This document shows, piece after piece, positions 43,357 through 54,874 of a stretch of DNA of 64,000 nt. The notes below the pieces were generated by a model. That model was not told the origin of the DNA and made no database searches. It was given only the letters and a program-made list of their open reading frames with translations. Position 1 is the first letter of the stretch. The number at the start of each line of letters is the position of its first letter. The translations under genes were made by a program, and so were the position numbers. Source of the stretch: Ustilago trichophora (taxonomy: Eukaryota; Basidiomycota; Ustilaginomycetes; Ustilaginales; Ustilaginaceae); the NCBI GenBank assembly GCA_900323505.1, contig OOIN01000040.1, forward strand, positions 248,001 to 312,000, given 5' to 3'.

Positions 43357-45984
43357 ATGCCACCTACAACCTCTCCCGCCGTCGTGAAGGCGAGCCCGCT
43401 CATCAACGAAGGCGGTCTCGTCCACCGAAGCAGAGCTCGAGGCCTGCTCAACGCCGACAATCTACCTGCTCTTCAGAACTTGCTCAAGCGTCAACCCGAG
43501 GCCTACGTCGAGGAGTTCTCTGCCCAGTGGAACCATTATCAATCGCTTCGAAGCATCTTTGCTTCTGACCTCGATGCATCCAATCTCGGCGTCGGCATCG
43601 CTTCGACTGGTGTTCGAATCAACAAGGATCAGGCGAGCAAATTTGTGTCGCTCATCTCTTTCGTTACCCAACTCGCTCCTTCGTATCCGGAGATCACCCG
43701 CGATCTGCCCAACCACTTGAGTGACCTGTTGCTTAACCATCATTCCGCCCTCAGCCCCGATATCCGAGCTAGCTGTCTCAGGAGTCTGATTCTCCTCCGC
43801 AACAGGGATGTCATTACTTCCGAGGAGCTCCTTCAGACTCTATTCCCTCTGCTCAGCGTCACAACTTCTGCTGCCGTCAGGACTTCAGTGCAAGCGACCA
43901 TCTTGCAGGATATCAAGAACGCCAATGCCAAGTCCAAGAACCACCGCCTGAATCGTGTTGTTCAAGGCTTGTTGTTCGGTATCGTCCAGAAGGGTATCGA
44001 CGCCTCTTCTGGTGCCTCGGCTCTGCCGCCACCGCGCAAGGGCCAGTCTGCAGGAAAGACAGAGGCTCTCTGGGCTGTGCGATTGGCCGCCAACCTGTGG
44101 AAGAAACAGATCTGGACCGACAGCAAGACCGTCTCTCTCCTCGCTCTCGCATGCTTCCACCCTCACCCCCGCGTTCAATCCTCCGCAGTTCGATTCTTCC
44201 TCGGCGACCTGCACTCAGCCGAAGACGACGCCGAAGAGTCCGGTTCCGACGACGAAGGACCTGACGTCGACGCCCTCATGCATGCCCGCAAGGTCAACAA
44301 GAAGACGCGCAGTGGTGACAAAAAGATGCGTGCTGCCGCCGCCCTCTCCAAAAAGAAGAAAAAGGCCAAAGCCGAAAACGCCCTGGACGGCAACAGCAAG
44401 GACACTGGCAACTTTGCCGTACTCTACCTCCTCAACGACCCGCAGAACTTTGGTGAGAAGCTCTTTGACAACCTCAGTCGCGGCGATAGGGAAAAACGTC
44501 ACACGATCGAGATCAAGATCCGTCTCATGCAGCTCTTGAGTCGAGTGATGGGTGCGCACAAGTTGTGTGTTCTCAGCTTCTACTCGTACGTCGTCAAGTA
44601 TCTTGCGCCTCACCAGCAGCATATTACGCATATCTTGGTCTCGCTGGCACAGAGTGTACACGACCAAACTCCACCGGATGTGATTACTCCTGTCGTGAGA
44701 AAGTTGTCGGATGCGTTTGTTCACCCGGGTGTCAGTTCCGAGGTGGTGGCGGCGGGTATCAACAGTGTCAGGGAGATTTGCAGACGCCAGCCGTGGGCTA
44801 TGGAGGAGACGCTGTTGGAGGATCTGATCAGTTACAGGAAGAGTAAGGATAAGGGGGTTTGTGCTGCGGCGCGCGGTTTGCTTGCGCTGTATCGTGAGGT
44901 CAACCCGGCCATGCTCAAGAAGAAGGAGCGTGGAAAGATGGGCTCGCTTGCGGTCCAAGAAGGTAGGACGGCGGCTCCCTTCGGTGTAGACCAGGAAGAG
45001 GTGCACGGTATTCAGGGTATCGATTTGCTCGAGAAGCACCTTGAGGAGGAGGAAGCACGCAAGGCCGCCGGCGAAGGCGACGATGAAGAGGACACAGAAG
45101 ACAAGGGTTGGGAAGGATGGGAGGAGGAATCTGATGGCGAGAATGGATCCGACGATGAATCCGAGGATGGATGGATCAACGTCTCCAGCGACGACGAGGA
45201 TGGCGTTCTCCGACTCTCTGATTCCGACTCTGATGACGACGACGAGACACGCAAGCACAAGCGCACCGTCAAAGAGCGACTCATTGCCGCCCGTGAAAAG
45301 CGTCAGAAACTTCGCGCCCGAGCTCAGCGAAAAGCCGAACGTCAAGCACGCCGTGAAGCCGGTGAAGCCGATGTCGCCACATCCGATTCCGAGTCCGAGG
45401 ACGAAGCTATGGACCAAGACTCTGACGCCGACGACGATGCTACTTCCACCACCAAAGCTACCACCGCTTCGTCAACGCTCAAGAAGCAACTGGCCGAAGA
45501 GGAGCAGCACATTTCCAAGCTCGCCACAACCAAGATCCTCACCCCTGCTGATTTTGCCAAGTTGACCGAGCTGCGAATTGCTGCAGCTGAGGAAGCGATT
45601 GCTCAAGGTGGGCTTGCAGGAAATCGCGCAAAGCGACAGTTGGAAGAGCTCAAATCTCTCAAACGTACCACCAGCGGTGCTGGTTCCAACTTTTTGGATG
45701 AAGGAGATATTTTGGGTCCTAGAAAAAAGGCAAAAGCCACCTACGATGATAGGATCGCTTCAATTGAAAAGGGTCGTGAGGATAGGGAGAAATATGGCTC
45801 TAAAAAGGGTAAGAAGAATAAGGAGAAGGAAAGCTCTTCTACAAATAGGGAGAAGCAAAAAACTAAAAATTTCCAAATGATTGCAAGATCTTGGTCGGTA
45901 AGGAGCAAGAAAAATGCTAGTTTGAGGGACAAGAGTAGAAGATTAAGGAAGCACGTTGAGACGAGTAAGAAGGCGTACAAGTGA
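43357..45984 (+). CDS. SDA1: Sda1 homolog, 60S ribosome biogenesis and export factor
   Basis: Sda1 is a nuclear HEAT-repeat protein on late pre-60S particles. The product is 875 residues in one exon. The Met at 43357 (MPPTTSPAVVKASPL) is preferred to one at 43243, whose extra 38 residues are not family-like. The N-terminal part has the conserved YVEEFSAQWNHYQSLRSIF and YPEITRDLPNHLSDLL blocks. The middle Sda1 domain includes EICRRQPWAMEETLLEDL and YRKSKDKGVCAAARGLLAL. Long acidic stretches and Lys/Arg-rich segments follow, and it ends in the typical basic tail (SWSVRSKKNASLRDKSRRLR). It is divergent from DBP7 and convergent with VTC4. Confidence 0.96.
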   Translation: MPPTTSPAVVKASPLINEGGLVHRSRARGLLNADNLPALQNLLKRQPEAYVEEFSAQWNHYQSLRSIFASDLDASNLGVGIASTGVRINKDQASKFVSLISFVTQLAPSYPEITRDLPNHLSDLLLNHHSALSPDIRASCLRSLILLRNRDVITSEELLQTLFPLLSVTTSAAVRTSVQATILQDIKNANAKSKNHRLNRVVQGLLFGIVQKGIDASSGASALPPPRKGQSAGKTEALWAVRLAANLWKKQIWTDSKTVSLLALACFHPHPRVQSSAVRFFLGDLHSAEDDAEESGSDDEGPDVDALMHARKVNKKTRSGDKKMRAAAALSKKKKKAKAENALDGNSKDTGNFAVLYLLNDPQNFGEKLFDNLSRGDREKRHTIEIKIRLMQLLSRVMGAHKLCVLSFYSYVVKYLAPHQQHITHILVSLAQSVHDQTPPDVITPVVRKLSDAFVHPGVSSEVVAAGINSVREICRRQPWAMEETLLEDLISYRKSKDKGVCAAARGLLALYREVNPAMLKKKERGKMGSLAVQEGRTAAPFGVDQEEVHGIQGIDLLEKHLEEEEARKAAGEGDDEEDTEDKGWEGWEEESDGENGSDDESEDGWINVSSDDEDGVLRLSDSDSDDDDETRKHKRTVKERLIAAREKRQKLRARAQRKAERQARREAGEADVATSDSESEDEAMDQDSDADDDATSTTKATTASSTLKKQLAEEEQHISKLATTKILTPADFAKLTELRIAAAEEAIAQGGLAGNRAKRQLEELKSLKRTTSGAGSNFLDEGDILGPRKKAKATYDDRIASIEKGREDREKYGSKKGKKNKEKESSSTNREKQKTKNFQMIARSWSVRSKKNASLRDKSRRLRKHVETSKKAYK

Positions 45985-46463
45985 TTGCTTTTGCTTTTCA
46001 TTGGCGTCGCTCTTTTCTGTTGCATTTCATACTGTTCATGACTAGGTTCGGATTCGATACATTCCTCGATTTCCCTTTCGCAATGCCACATTCATTTCAT
46101 TCAACTCCAAAAAAAAAAAAAAAAAGAGAAACTCACCTGTCAAAAAGCAGAGTACAGTACAGTACATCATGTCACACACAAAATCATAACAGATTAAACA
46201 AAACAAACATGAATGAAAGTAATGAATGCGATCGACGTGAAAAAAAAGCGGAAAAGACCAACAGAAGTATATACATGGCAAAGACGTGCAAGCCAAAAAA
46301 AAAAAACCTGCTATTCCCTGACGAAGAAAGACTATCATCAAAAACAAGAATATGGATCAAAGTTGAAATCTGCCAGAATTCCAAGTTCTACCTAAAACAG
46401 AGAAAGAGTCACTTGAGCATCCCGATTGAAAAGTAGTAGGGTATGATAAGAGATGGAATCAAC
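45985..46463. other. Convergent intergenic region SDA1/VTC4
   Basis: AT-rich 3' flanks with A runs at 46110-46125 and 46297-46306, and an AGTACAGTACAGTACAT palindromic cluster at 46151-46167. No gene is seen. Confidence 0.7.
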
Positions 46464-49238
46464 TTAGTTGAGCACGCCTCGATTGTTGCGATGCTCATGA
46501 CTCTCTGTGAATCTGAGGATAAAGTTGACAATCACCGCTGCAAGGATGGCAGCGCACAGGATGGTGGGGCCATAAGCGTCAAAGTAGATGTTGCTACTCT
46601 CACGCTGACGAATCTTGAGGGCACGAATGACAAAGATGATGCCCGAATAGGCGATACCGATGAGGGCGACGATGGTGAAGAATGAGCTTGCGATGAGGCC
46701 GGTGCGATCGGCGGGGGAGCTGAAGTTGAGCAGACCGACAGCAAGGGCGGAGAGGTAGACGTTGAACTCGAGCCATTTGAGGAAAGTTCGTTCGTTGGCA
46801 AAGTAGACTTTGGGTTCGATACGGATGGGGACGCTGACTTTTTTGCCTGGTTGGGCGTGAAAGTCGCGAACGTACTCGACGTTTGGTCCTCGGGGCACCT
46901 CCTCGTCCTGGCCCTCGAGAGCGCGGCGGACGGGATCGTCTTCGTCATCCGCTTCGGCATCCGTGTGACCCTCGTCGTCATGCTCATGACTGGAGCCCTT
47001 GGTCTTCCACAATCGCTGGATGTTCTTCGGCGTCAACTTGGAGAAGAAGTTCTGGTCGTAGCGATGCGAGGGTGCAAGAATCTCGTCACGTGTTGGGGCG
47101 GCCGACTTCGACTTGGTCTGCGAAGGACGTCGATCTGTCGCCAGCGATGCAGAGGCAACGGCAAGCATACCACCGGCAACGTTGGAAGTCTTGTCTGGGT
47201 TGTCCTTGAGCTGCTTTTCGAGCTCCTGCTGACGCAGCTTGATGTTGCGCTCGCGTTCCTCTCTTGCCTCCCGGATGCGTGGGTCGAATGCCGAGATGCC
47301 GACGTTGTCGGCCTCGTGTGTCTCGTCAGCCATGATTTGGCCGCGGTCGTCCTCATCGGCGCCTTCGAACTCGTCCTCCGAGACGGGTTCGTTGTAACCC
47401 AGCTGGCCGGAGCGCGAAGCGGGCGTGTCAGGCCGCGACGAACCTGCAGGGCTGTGTACAATAGAGCTGGGACGCTCGATGGCGAGGTTGTTGGAAGGAG
47501 GCTTGCGGATGTCAATGTCCATCTGAGGGAGCCAGAAGGGTACGAGGTCGACACGGTTGGGAAGCAGAGTGGCACAACCGTGAATGAACTTGGAGAACTT
47601 GGGAACGGCTTCGACGAGGTGACTCGATACGAGGTCGCGAATCCACTGAGGAGGTTCTTGGCCGAGCTGAGTCTGCAGCTTGACTTCCAAGACACCGTAA
47701 GGGAAGCGCTCGATATCCTCGGCTGGCAACTGGTCGAAGGGATAGTCGATACCAATATCCATACGCCTCCAGTTGTTGCCTGCGCGCTGGCGGCCATCCC
47801 AGTTGTCCTCACGCACCAACGAGAGCTCGGTGTCGAGCGAGATACGCACACGAGCATCGCCAGGAAGCTGGAAGGCGGTTCGGTTGTAGAAACTGCGCAT
47901 GACGGGCTGTAGCTTACGAGTCAGCACCGAATACTGCACCTCGTTGGCGAGCTGAAGCATCGAGTCGATCTCCTTGTTCGACTTCTTTCCCTTCTTGCGA
48001 AGTGCTTCAAAAGTCTCGTCCATGGTGTAGTCTCCCTTCATCCAAGCATTGACATTTTCCTCCTTGATAGGGAAACGGGCCTTGACCGACTTTTCACCAG
48101 TCCAGTCCTCGCGATGCGTCTTTCGCTCGACAAAAATCTGCTTGTTGTCCATGCCTCCGTACCAACGCAGACGGATGGCTTCGGCGCCCTCGGTCTTTTC
48201 GAGACGGCCGAGGTAGAGCTCGAGGTCCTCATTGTCGTAATAGATCGAGGTAATCGCAGAATCTTCCTGCTGGAACTCCTTCTCCGAGTTGAAGACGAGA
48301 ACGGGAAGATGCTTGAGGATGATGAGTTTGAGGGGCACAATGTTGTCTGGGTGAACCCAATACTTTGTAGTCTGACGCACGAAAGCGGACTGGTTTCCAC
48401 CGGCACTCGAGTCACCCTGAACTGGGTTACCGCGGGTACGGACGAGGTCAAAGAGCTTGGAAAGCTTGACGATGAGCTGGTCGTAGTTCTCCTTGTAGAA
48501 GGGACGCGAGGAGAGATAGTGCTGGACGAACTCCTTTCGAAGCAATCGGCCTGTCTGCTTGTCGTGCTTCTTGACAATCTTGTGGAAACCAGTGTAATTG
48601 AGCTTGGTAAAGAGGGCAAGATCGTGAACGTCTGCAATGATGATGGCGAGGCGTTCCTCGAGTTCAAGGAAGCGCTCTTCGAAAGCGTCACTATCTTCGG
48701 TGTCGGTGTCAAACTCGTCGTCCGAGCCTGCATCGTGGGCGTAAAGAACATTGCCGTCGGGGCCAACGCTTCTGCGCTTGCGAGGAGCATTGTCTTCAGT
48801 CTCAGAGCCGGCGCGAGACGAGGGGCGCGAGTTGGCACGAGAAGGAAGGGAGGTGGAAGAGTTGGGGCGGGAAGAGACGAGCAGGTTGACTTCGGACTGG
48901 GCGTGCTTGATGCGCTCGGTGATTTCCGAGACCTGTCATTGTCACCGAGGAGACAGAGATGGCGGCAAGTGTGAGAGGAGGGATATGGTCAGTTTCGCAT
49001 CAATGTGTACCGGGCTCTCTACGCTTCAGAGCCGACTTACCTTGACCTTCTGGAAGTCGTAGACCTTGTCAAGCTCCTTGCTGAGCAAAGCAACAAACTC
49101 GTCTTCATCCTTGTCGGTCCAGATACCATTATTCTTGGCCATGCGGTTCTTGATCTCCTTCTTGAGCTCCGAGTACTGGAGATACTTGTCTGCCCACTCG
49201 GCATAGAGCGAGGTCTTGATGGTGCGACCGAACTTCAT
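46464..49238 (-). CDS. VTC4: Vacuolar transporter chaperone subunit 4 (polyphosphate polymerase)
   Basis: Vtc4 makes polyphosphate from ATP and passes it into the vacuole. Exon 1 is 49238-49041 and exon 2 is 48932-46464, with a 108-nt phase-0 intron (donor GTAAGT). The product is 888 residues. The N-terminal SPX domain starts MKFGRTIKTSLYAEWADKYL and senses inositol pyrophosphates. It ends around LNYTGFHKIVKKHDK. The tunnel-shaped catalytic domain shows YLGRLEKTEGAEAIRLRWYG, FVERKTHREDWTGEKSVKAR and GVLEVKLQTQ, which carry the Arg/Lys and metal-binding residues of active Vtc4. This separates it from catalytically dead Vtc2/3. A long linker precedes three transmembrane helices near the C-terminus. 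Confidence 0.96.
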
Positions 49239-51904
49239 GATGTAAGAAGCTGAGTCAGTGCTGGCACGATCAAGTCAACGAGAGAAGGATGTCGCCGAGG
49301 CAATGCGTGTGCTCTATCTCTGGATGTGAAGTTGAGATGAAGGCAGCAGAGGGACTGCTGATGGCGATCGGCTTTCCCGAAGCGAGAGGTGGCGGGTGAC
49401 AAGGAATGCGGGATGGAAGCCGAAGAGAGATGAGACGCCAAGAGCAGCGTGGAGTGAGAGAGTGTTGGGAGCTACGACGAGACGATCCGGGCTGTTGGAA
49501 AGATGAGACCAAGTGACGGATGGACAGTGTCGGGGGAACCGAAGAGGGAAAGCAAAGGTAATGTAGGAGAAGGGATGGCTCGAGCCTGACTGGATCAGAT
49601 GAACCGCGGGGACTTTGCGTAGGAAGATCGAGCCAGAGAGCAGAGCTGAATCGCAAGAGCAATGGAGAAGCCGGCGACAAACAGAACCAAAATTGATGCT
49701 GATGCCTTGCAAGCAAGCAAGCAAGCAAGGAAGCAATGGCGTTGTGGGTCGAAGCGAGAAGAGAGACGACCAAGCTTTCAGCGCTTTTGGTCAGGTTAGG
49801 TTAGGAATGGAATGAGCAACAACAGAAGCGAAGGGGGAAATCCTCCTTGCCAAGGTTACGACGTAAGAAATGCGAGAGAGGGAGCCAGAGTGTGAGGCTT
49901 GAGCGCAGTCTCTGATTCCGTCACAGAACAAGAGGACGGAGATGGATAGCATTGTGCATGAGCGTTCTTTGGAAATTGGACGTGGAAATGGGAATTCAGG
50001 CGCAGCCATCGATGGAATTTGAGAACACGTTCCCAAGACCCTCTTCCAATCGCAGCTCTTTGCTCGTAAGTTGTTATGTACAGTACACACTGTATCTATC
50101 GATGGTGTTGTGCACGGATCCACCTCGGCATTTTTCTTCTCTTCTTGCTAACTTGGAATTGTCTTTTGCTCTTTCCTCATGTGGCTGGCTGTGATCGCGT
50201 TGTGCTTCTATTGAGCTCAGGCCAGGGCTGGGGGCTAAACAGAAGACAGGGCCGGGTGTCCACCGAAGCCGGTTACTGTAACTCAATTCAAGTCGAAAAC
50301 CAGAGCTTAAAATCCAAACAAATCGTCCCTGACCAGACCAGACCAAACTAGCCAAGCCCTCACGCTAACCGAGGCCGAAAGCGTCAGAAGCACAAAACTT
50401 GACGCGAGCTCACAGTACGCAGATTCCCGGCCTTGCATCATACTCCTCCCCCTTTCTATCCATCCTCTCCTGAACTGCCATCTCGTGGATGTTTCATTGA
50501 GTCGTTGGTTTAGGCGGCCAAGAGGGAAAAAAGGTGTGTTACAGTACAGTATGTGTCTGAGGCACAAAGAGCATGGGGCGGCGCTTAATCCGTGCACCCA
50601 AACTTGCGTCGGGCCTCGAAACCTTTCTGCAGGAAACAGCGCTAAATTTCGTCCGCCTATCACAGTAGGTACAGTATCGGTGATGACAGCCGACTTTGTT
50701 TGCACGATGGTGGAGAAGAGCAACGTGTTCAAGTGTAATGAGCGTACAAATATCCCTATGGAGACCAGCGCCCACGCGGTCCACGTTGGCTGTTTGCGTT
50801 GCTTGTTGACCGTTCATCCGAGATGATCGACCGTTGTTTGGCAGTTCTTCTTGAGGACGACGTTCTCGTTAAGCACTCTTTTCTGGCACAACGAGATTGA
50901 CAAGTGTCGATAGCAAGCATCATTCAGTCACATGTTGTTGTCTTTGATTGGCATGTGCTGGACTGCAAGTTGTGCATCTCTCCCGCGACCGGTGAACTTT
51001 GAGCATACAGTACCTTGAATCACATCTGCGACTTGAAAGCGTCTTTCCGGATTAGAACTGACGGTTCAACTACGGCATTACCTTGCCGTCCGTGCACTCT
51101 CCATTGATCCTCCACACAGACTTCCGATTCACAGCTTGCATCGTAGCTCATTGAACAGGTCTGCCCTTGCAAGTCTGCAAGCTCAGGCTTAGCATCGCCT
51201 TAGAGCAAGAGTCACACAGAGTTGACGATGACCTTCACGTGTGTGCCTGCATCAGGTCAAGCTTTTCATCTTTGACCAACTCCTCATCTGTGCCATCCTC
51301 ATAGCTTTCCTATCTCATACTTGCTTGTATGTCTCTTACGTCTTCTGTCTTCCCTGAAAGCTGCCTTTGAACGGCGTGAGGTTGCTGCTATCCAGCTCCA
51401 AACGACAAATGTGACAATGAAAATCAATTTCAAGCAACGTTCCGGACGGCGCTCTGGGTGCGTAAATTTGGATCTCAGCAGCGAATCAGAAGGCGTCCTT
51501 TCTCCACGTGCCGCCCTTGTGTTCGACAGCCCGCCTCGCTCGGCTTCCATCCTGTACTGTAAACTTGCTCTTCCCCCCACCCAAACAATCCACCGCCAAG
51601 CCTCAACTTTGTCTTCTTTCGTGAGCCTTCAAATCCGACCTTCGACATTCGATCTCAGAAACACCGCTCTTTTGTTTCCAACTCCCGATACATAGATGCC
51701 CTTTCTCGCTACCGGTCATCATGATCCCGATGTGTTTCAGGCTGATTGTGTACTTAAGAGGAGGCCCTTGGTCACTCGTCACTGTCGGTGTCGACGCTTA
51801 CTAGTGTACTACATCAACCACATCAATCCAAGGAGACATGGATTCGATGCCACACACACACGCATACACACACACACACACATACATACACCCCTACAAC
51901 CACA

Positions 51905-51939
<35 letters not shown>

Positions 51940-52264
51940 TCAAGCTAAGAAAAGTCGATGCAAAAGATTTGAACATTCGATACTGTGGGGGTATCAAGGA
52001 CGACACAGATCAATGTTCCGAACAAAAAGTGTGGCACCAGGTCCATCAGATTCTCAAACAATTGTGACCTAAGTGCAAGGCTACGAGTGGGGAATGAGGG
52101 GCAAGTGGTTGAGGATAGGCGGAGATGGGGAAAGCGAGCTGACAAAAGTCGACAATACAAAGATGGCAGCTGCAGCAGATGATTGGCTCTTGACATATCG
52201 GGAATCGGATCGACGGATCAAAGACCCGATGTGTCGACATGAAACCATCGTTTCATTGATCTCT
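49239..52264. other. Intergenic between VTC4 and the forkhead gene
   Basis: No gene is supported in about 3 kb. It holds the VTC4 promoter, GTACAGTAC-like copies at 50078-50088 and 50541-50550, a GCAA repeat near 49708-49728, and a CA/GA microsatellite block (about 51851-51938). The frame at 51321-51695 (plus) is the longest but is not protein-like. Confidence 0.55.
51851..51938. repeat. Compound CA/GA microsatellite
   Basis: Interrupted CA repeats (about 51851-51921) run directly into a GA repeat (about 51922-51938), in the 3' flank of the forkhead gene. Confidence 0.85.
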
Positions 52265-54874
52265 TCAACTGTTGAGCAGACCTCGAATAGCCATCCTGCC
52301 CGCGCCATCTTGGCCATCAGCGACGGCGCCCTTCTCCCTTTGCGCCTGCAGCATCTGTTGTTGTTGTTGTTTTTGTTGTTGTTGATGATGATGCTGCTGG
52401 TGCTGCTTGGTCGAGACAAGCGTCTCTCGCGCTTCTTGCAAGACAAGCCTCGAGTCGCGTTGTGGTGCCATAGAGGGCTCCATATCGACATCCTCGACTG
52501 CCTGCGTTCGAGCCTGAAACAGGGGTCGGGGACTCGACATGGAGCCAGGTGGCGGTCGCGTCGACATGTACGGCTCGCTGCCGAGCTTGTCGGCGCGGTG
52601 ATGCGAAGGCGTTTCGTGCATAGCAATCGTGTGGCCACGGATGCGGTTGTAGGCGTTGGGTCGCTCGGTGTCTACGAGATCCGACGTGGGTTGAAGCACC
52701 GAAGGCGTATCTTCGTGACCTGCGGAAGCACCGCTGACCCTGCGTTCGGCAGGATGCGCCGCGTAGGGTGCATAGGGTGATCGCCCGCCGGACGGGATGC
52801 GACTGGCTCCAATGGATCCCTTGCGGGTCACTGGGGCTGTCGACGCTTGGTGGCTGCTGATTCCTGAACGACGCTGCTCGACAGCATTTGGATCCATCGA
52901 GTCAGAGTAACTTCTCTGTCGGCTCAGCGACTTGTTATGACCCATCTCGGCCGACATTCTTCGTGCTGCTGAGAAGCCGTCCGCCGAGGCGGTCGATGCG
53001 GTTGCAGCCATGGCAGCCGAGCCGGACAAGGCACCAGATGCAGAGGCATTGTTAGACGCAGCCGCATTCTCAATCTCGACTAGACGCTCGACGTCGTCAA
53101 ACTCGTCGTTATGCGTGCGTTGACCGGAACGAATCTGCGCGAGAACTACGGGGTGCAGTGTCCACCAGCCGCCTTTGCCTCGGGCTGCTTGGCTCTGTGA
53201 TGGATTGCCGGAAGAGCAGCTGTCGTAAATATCCTGGGCGGTCCTGGCTTTCTTGATAAAAATCTTACCCAGCGAGAGGTTGTGCCTCACCGTGTTTTGC
53301 CAGCCCTGCGAATCGGGTCCTGCCATCGGATATCCAGAAAAGTTGGTGCTGATCCACGTATAGATCTCACGCAAGGTCATGCGACCTTCGGAAGACGAAG
53401 CGATAGCTTGCGTAATCATGGAAGAGTATGAGTAAGGCGGGCGTCTTCGTCGTCGGCTGTGTGCGATGCGGTCCACGGGAACAGCGTGCTGAGGTGGATT
53501 GCCAACAAAGCTGCCACCTGGTCCAAGCCTGCCCTGAGGCACGAATTCACTCTGGTAGCCATGATCTTGCAAACCACCAGGTCCGAGATATCCGCCCGAC
53601 GAAGATGCATGATGTTGCTGAGCCATGGCAAAGCGCTCTCGTTCCATCTGCTCCATGCGGGACATTGTGGGATGGAGAGCGGTGGGCACTGCGCCTGCTG
53701 GACCGCGACCTTGATGCATGTTGTGAGGTGGACCGGCAGGGTAGGAAGCGTGATGATAGCGCGGCATTTCCGACTCTGGAGAGATACCTTCGCCGTGCAT
53801 CATGCCTGAAGCACGATAGGCATAGTCTCGTGGATCATGTCGAGAGGTAGTCACGTACAGGCCAGATGGAGGGCTGCCGGACATATCAGAGGCCATAGGA
53901 CCAGATCGATTCCAGTCTGCTGCACCTGGTCCAAAGTAGTCGTTGCGGCCGCGGCCATCCGCAGGCGAGCGCTGCTGTCCCTGAGCCGAAGGACCCGCCA
54001 TACCTGAAGCCGATGGCAGAGCAGCCTCTTCCATCGACAGACTTTCCATGTTGAGCGGAGAGATCGGAGTGCCGGGTCTGGAACGATACTGGCCTGGGCG
54101 AGGTATGACGCCAGCATTGACGAGTTTGGCCGACACCTGTCCCGGGACTCGTCGTGGTGCAAGCTGCGACTGAGGGTCTTGGCTTGGGCTCAAGGGTGCA
54201 AAGAGAATGGGAGACGGTCTCGACGATGGCCGAAGAGTCGGTGACTGGCGATGGGCTGCCGCAAATGGTTCGCTGTGGTGGTTCGGATAAACATCCCTAT
54301 AAGAACGGACCTCCTCCCAGGATCTTGGCGGAGGAGGAACAGGCTCATCGTAGCCACCATAGGGTCCGTGAGATGGGCTATTGTGTCGACCACCGATGAA
54401 GGAGCTGCCACGGACTCGGGTGGTATCTGGATGAGGTAATGTCAAGGTACTGGAGCGGCCTCGATTGCGACTAGGTCCGATGTTACCAACTCTCTCGACA
54501 TCGTGCGAATATGCTGGTAGTGTCGAGATGTTGAGTGGCTGTGACCTACCAATGACTTCTGCACGGGAAGTAGCGCGCGGCCTTGACTCGGGGGCTGCAT
54601 GGAGGTTCTCAGCACGATGTGGAGGTGATCTATGTCGGGATCCGAGCGGCTGGCCGTCTGCGGATTCGAGTGACATGGGTGGGCTGGGACCCTGTGTACC
54701 ACGAGCAGGGTGCATGTAGGGATGGTGCCAGGAGCGTTGACGTGACTGTGGACTGGGCCTCTGCTCGGATGGGTCTTGTCCAGCATCTGGGAGATATGAG
54801 GTAGATCCAATCTGCGCAGGCGCTGGCCGCAGAGGCGGCGGCGTCGTGAAGCGCTTGGCGCCAGAGCCCTCCAT
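52265..54874 (-). CDS. Forkhead (winged-helix) transcription factor
   Basis: The frame is open from 55000. The Met at 54874 (MEGSGAKRFTTPPP) is preferred because the extra 42 residues upstream look like translated leader, giving 869 residues. The forkhead domain lies at about 475-585: RPPYSYSSMITQAI, MTLREIYTWISTNF, WQNTVRHNLSLGKIFIKKA, then G-K-G-G-W-W-T-L-H-P. A 19-residue Ser-rich insertion separates helix 3 from the wing. The long N-terminal half is Pro/Ser/Arg-rich and disordered. The C-terminus contains a His/Gln run (HQQHHHQQQQKQQQQQ). In Ustilago maydis a forkhead factor (Fox1) is needed for pathogenic growth. Whether this is its ortholog cannot be decided here. Confidence 0.93.
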   Translation of the reverse strand: MEGSGAKRFTTPPPLRPAPAQIGSTSYLPDAGQDPSEQRPSPQSRQRSWHHPYMHPARGTQGPSPPMSLESADGQPLGSRHRSPPHRAENLHAAPESRPRATSRAEVIGRSQPLNISTLPAYSHDVERVGNIGPSRNRGRSSTLTLPHPDTTRVRGSSFIGGRHNSPSHGPYGGYDEPVPPPPRSWEEVRSYRDVYPNHHSEPFAAAHRQSPTLRPSSRPSPILFAPLSPSQDPQSQLAPRRVPGQVSAKLVNAGVIPRPGQYRSRPGTPISPLNMESLSMEEAALPSASGMAGPSAQGQQRSPADGRGRNDYFGPGAADWNRSGPMASDMSGSPPSGLYVTTSRHDPRDYAYRASGMMHGEGISPESEMPRYHHASYPAGPPHNMHQGRGPAGAVPTALHPTMSRMEQMERERFAMAQQHHASSSGGYLGPGGLQDHGYQSEFVPQGRLGPGGSFVGNPPQHAVPVDRIAHSRRRRRPPYSYSSMITQAIASSSEGRMTLREIYTWISTNFSGYPMAGPDSQGWQNTVRHNLSLGKIFIKKARTAQDIYDSCSSGNPSQSQAARGKGGWWTLHPVVLAQIRSGQRTHNDEFDDVERLVEIENAAASNNASASGALSGSAAMAATASTASADGFSAARRMSAEMGHNKSLSRQRSYSDSMDPNAVEQRRSGISSHQASTAPVTRKGSIGASRIPSGGRSPYAPYAAHPAERRVSGASAGHEDTPSVLQPTSDLVDTERPNAYNRIRGHTIAMHETPSHHRADKLGSEPYMSTRPPPGSMSSPRPLFQARTQAVEDVDMEPSMAPQRDSRLVLQEARETLVSTKQHQQHHHQQQQKQQQQQMLQAQREKGAVADGQDGAGRMAIRGLLNS